From Bacillota bacterium (GTDB lineage Bacteria > Bacillota > Sulfobacillia > Sulfobacillales > Sulfobacillaceae): a stretch of 8,981 nt of DNA. The position numbers were made by a program, and so were the translations under genes. The first letter of the stretch is position 1. Every line of letters begins with the position of its first letter. The stretch is taken from the NCBI GenBank assembly GCA_021820675.1, contig JAKADI010000040.1, forward strand, positions 1 through 8,981, given 5' to 3'. Shown here in pieces: positions 6,697 through 8,981 of this stretch. A model generated the notes under the pieces. It did not search any database. It had not been told where the DNA came from and was given only the letters and a program-made list of their open reading frames with translations.

Positions 6697-8978
6697 AGCA
6701 CTGGGCATATTTGGCGGCGCGTCAGCAGATGGTGCGCATCTTAGAGTGCTACGAGATGTTTGGGCAAACCACCTGTCAGGTGTGGTGTCCTATGGAGGGC
6801 ACCGTAATGACGGTGCAGGAATTTGATCTTTCCGAAGCCGCCCTGCCTTCGCTACCAGAGATACGGTACCGTGCACTGGCCGGACGTGTGGTGCATGCGC
6901 TCAACCAAGATGTGCTGCTTGCGCCTCTCGAAGGGCAGGTGCAGCCGATGCCGCATCAATTTGCGGTGTTGGACCGGGTGATTTATGGGGACCACGCGCG
7001 ATTGCTGCTGGCGGATGAAGTGGGGCTGGGCAAGACGATTGAAGCGGGGCTGGTCATGCGCGAACTTCAGCTGCGTGGTCTTATTCGCCGTGTGCTCATC
7101 GTGGCGCCCAAAGGTCTTTTGTCGCAATGGGCCAGTGAATTATGGACGCATTTTGGGCAAAGATTTTGGCTGGTACAGGGGGAAGAGATGCGGCATGCGG
7201 ACTCACCCGAAGAGCTGTGGCAGTCGCATGATCGGATGATTGTCTCACAAGATAGCGTCAAGCCGGTGGCAAAACATCAAGGCTGGGATGCGGCGCGGAT
7301 CAAGGAATACAATCGCCGGCGATTTGAAGGGTTAATTTCGGCTTCGTGGGATTTGGTAGTCATTGATGAAGCCCATCGCTTAGGGGGGAGCACGGACGGG
7401 GTGGCGCGCTTTCGGCTAGGGCAAGGTTTAGCGATGGCTTCTCCCTATTTGCTTCTTCTCTCAGCGACTCCACACCAAGGGAAGAGTGACCAATTTGGGC
7501 GGTTGTTGTCCCTGTTGGACTCTGAACGTTTCGTGGATGTTGCACAAATGACCCCGGATCAAATTCGGCCCTATGTCGTTCGTACGGCCAAACGGCAAGC
7601 GGTATCCGTGGACGGGCAGCCTCTTTTCAAGCCGCGTCACGTAGAATTGGTCGTCATTGACTGGCAAGGACCAGAATTTACCGCCCAGCGCGCGCTCTAT
7701 GAGGCGGTGACGGCGTATGTCAGAGGCCGTTATCAAAACGCGGTCAAAGCGAAGCAGTATTCCACGGCCTTTTTATTGATCTTGATGCAGCGGTTGGTGA
7801 CCTCTTCACCGGCGGCCATTGCGCGTGCGATTCGTCGGCGTTTAGCTATTCTTGAAGGCGAGGATATTTCCGCAGTGACCGATTGGGCGGCGACGCTCTC
7901 GGACGAAGAGGATGACGCGGCCGTGGAGACGGGCGTGGCCATTCGCGGGGAAAAAGGGGAGCTCCACCATCTCCTCACATTGGCAGAGCTCGCGGAGCAG
8001 AGTAAGGATGCGCGGATCACTCGACTGTTGGCCCTCATGGAGGAGGTGCGGCAACACGAGTCGAGCCAGACTAAATTCCTCATCTTTACGGAATTCCTCC
8101 CAACGCAAACGATGCTGCAAAAGACCTTGCAGAGTTATGGCTACCGAGTCAGTATTTTGAACGGGCAGATGAGTCTCGAGGAACGGCAGGATGTGCAGAC
8201 CACGTTTCGCAACGTCGCGCAAGTTCTTGTCTCGACCGATGCGGGTGGTGAGGGAATTAATCTCCAATTTGCCCACGTGGTGATCAATTACGATTTACCT
8301 TGGAATCCTATGAAAATTGAACAGCGCATTGGCCGGGTGGACCGTATTGGGCAAACGCACGATGTGCAGGCTTTCAATTTTGTGATGCAGGATACGGTGG
8401 AGTACCGGGTCTATAAAATTTTACTGGAAAAATTGCAGACGATTCTCGAGGAAATGGGAATTGATAAACTCGGAGATGTTTTGGATTCCACAGGACTGGA
8501 TATTGATTATACGACACTCTTTATGCAATCGGTCGTCGCACCCACCCAGGTCGATACAGCTCTCGATCAGTTTGTGCAAAACGTCAGGTCTCAAGCGGCT
8601 GTGAATCAAGGGCAGGAGCAACCGATGAATCAGCCGCCGCCCGATCTGGCAAAGATGGCAAAAATATTGCATCACCCCTTTCCAGAATGGTTGGGGGCGA
8701 TGGTTGAATGCTATGTCGTGGCCCGTGGCGGTGCGGTGACTCCCGGACTTTTTGGCCGAGATATTCAGTTTCCAGACGGAGAGGTTGTGCGAGGTGCAGT
8801 ATTTCGCAAGAGCGATATGACCGCCGGCGGATCGTACCTAGGGCTGCACGATCCCCGCATCGCCCATTTGGTGAACCAGTTGCCGCGCATGACGCCGGAA
8901 GAGGTCATTATGCGGGTGACTTCTCCAAAATTTCCCGCGGGATTACGCGGGCAGTTTAGCCTGTGGCAGTTAACGTGA
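6693..8978 (+). CDS. brxHII: SNF2/RapA-type helicase-translocase, probable BREX-3 BrxHII
   Basis: A 761-residue superfamily 2 Snf2-type ATPase, expected to move along double-stranded DNA using ATP. An N-terminal part (residues about 20-80) with TCQVWCPMEGTVMTV resembles the small beta-rich domains before the motor in RapA-like proteins. The motor motifs are complete. MPHQF (about 86-90) is the Q-like motif. LADEVGLGKTIE (106-117, K114/T115) is motif I, and IVAPKGLLSQW (136-146) is Ia. DEAH (225-228) is motif II, and LSATPHQG (256-263) is III. KFLIFTEF (461-468) is IV. STDAGGEGINLQ (514-525) followed by YDLPWNP (533-539) is V. QRIGRVDRIGQ (544-554) is VI. An acidic stretch DEEDD lies at 404-408. 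The start at 6693 is favoured by the ATGA overlap and because later Met codons would cut into the N-terminal domain. SNF2 helicases occur in BREX type 3 (BrxHII) and in DISARM (DrmD); the ATPase-methyltransferase neighbours favour the former. The protein ends at a TGA right after a GQFSLWQL segment and may be short for the family. Confidence 0.8.
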   Translation: MKHWAYLAARQQMVRILECYEMFGQTTCQVWCPMEGTVMTVQEFDLSEAALPSLPEIRYRALAGRVVHALNQDVLLAPLEGQVQPMPHQFAVLDRVIYGDHARLLLADEVGLGKTIEAGLVMRELQLRGLIRRVLIVAPKGLLSQWASELWTHFGQRFWLVQGEEMRHADSPEELWQSHDRMIVSQDSVKPVAKHQGWDAARIKEYNRRRFEGLISASWDLVVIDEAHRLGGSTDGVARFRLGQGLAMASPYLLLLSATPHQGKSDQFGRLLSLLDSERFVDVAQMTPDQIRPYVVRTAKRQAVSVDGQPLFKPRHVELVVIDWQGPEFTAQRALYEAVTAYVRGRYQNAVKAKQYSTAFLLILMQRLVTSSPAAIARAIRRRLAILEGEDISAVTDWAATLSDEEDDAAVETGVAIRGEKGELHHLLTLAELAEQSKDARITRLLALMEEVRQHESSQTKFLIFTEFLPTQTMLQKTLQSYGYRVSILNGQMSLEERQDVQTTFRNVAQVLVSTDAGGEGINLQFAHVVINYDLPWNPMKIEQRIGRVDRIGQTHDVQAFNFVMQDTVEYRVYKILLEKLQTILEEMGIDKLGDVLDSTGLDIDYTTLFMQSVVAPTQVDTALDQFVQNVRSQAAVNQGQEQPMNQPPPDLAKMAKILHHPFPEWLGAMVECYVVARGGAVTPGLFGRDIQFPDGEVVRGAVFRKSDMTAGGSYLGLHDPRIAHLVNQLPRMTPEEVIMRVTSPKFPAGLRGQFSLWQLT

Positions 8979-8981
8979 CCT

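Noticed and set aside
7842..8276. Long open frames on the minus strand, such as 7842-8276 and 4471-4899.
   Set aside because: They lie fully opposite strongly supported helicase and methyltransferase motifs, have no ribosome binding context of note, and their translations resemble no family I recognise.
6693..8978. DISARM (DrmD helicase plus methyltransferase) as the system identity.
   Set aside because: The DUF6079/BrxC-like ATPase is not a DISARM component, and no DrmA, DUF1998 (DrmB) or PLD (DrmC) gene is seen. The helicase alone would not distinguish the two.

Overview
This window reads as the middle of a phage-defence operon of BREX type. All recognisable genes run on the + strand with almost no space between them. 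My best assignment is BREX type 3, with the order brxF (only its possible tail is seen) - brxC - pglXI - brxHII. This rests on family recognition of the three large proteins and on their order. The hallmark phosphatase gene pglZ and brxA are not inside the window; in type 3 loci they would be expected just past the right edge.

Layout: bases 2-61 can be read as the last 19 codons of an upstream gene, followed by a 41-base gap. Bases 103-3813 encode a 1236-residue P-loop ATPase of the DUF6079/BrxC kind. After 36 bases (12 if an alternative GTG start is used), bases 3850-6696 encode a 948-residue DNA methyltransferase of the amino (N6-adenine/N4-cytosine) type, with an internal zinc ribbon. Its stop overlaps by four bases (ATGA) the start of a 761-residue SNF2/RapA-type helicase (6693-8978), which ends three bases before the window does. 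No RNA gene, CRISPR array, insertion sequence, terminator or integrase was found. There is no gene-free stretch longer than about 41 bases.

How the genes would work together, from what is known of BREX: the methyltransferase marks host DNA at a specific site, the large ATPase is a core component needed for both methylation and defence, and the helicase is a motor on DNA. No recognisable nuclease lies in the window, so restriction would need products encoded outside it or a non-nucleolytic mechanism, as proposed for BREX.

The most interesting local signal is a block of about 480 bases inside the methyltransferase gene (about 5041-5530) with about 38% G+C, against 52-53% in hand-counted stretches of the same gene on either side. 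It sits between methyltransferase motif I and the catalytic DPPF and runs just past it, which is where an alpha-type enzyme carries its target recognition domain. This suggests exchange of the specificity module.

The organism cannot be named with confidence. Shine-Dalgarno-like sites, a G+C near 50% and the codon choices would fit a moderate-G+C bacterium such as an acidophilic or thermophilic Firmicute (for example a Sulfobacillus or Alicyclobacillus relative). That is only a guess, because defence islands move between lineages.
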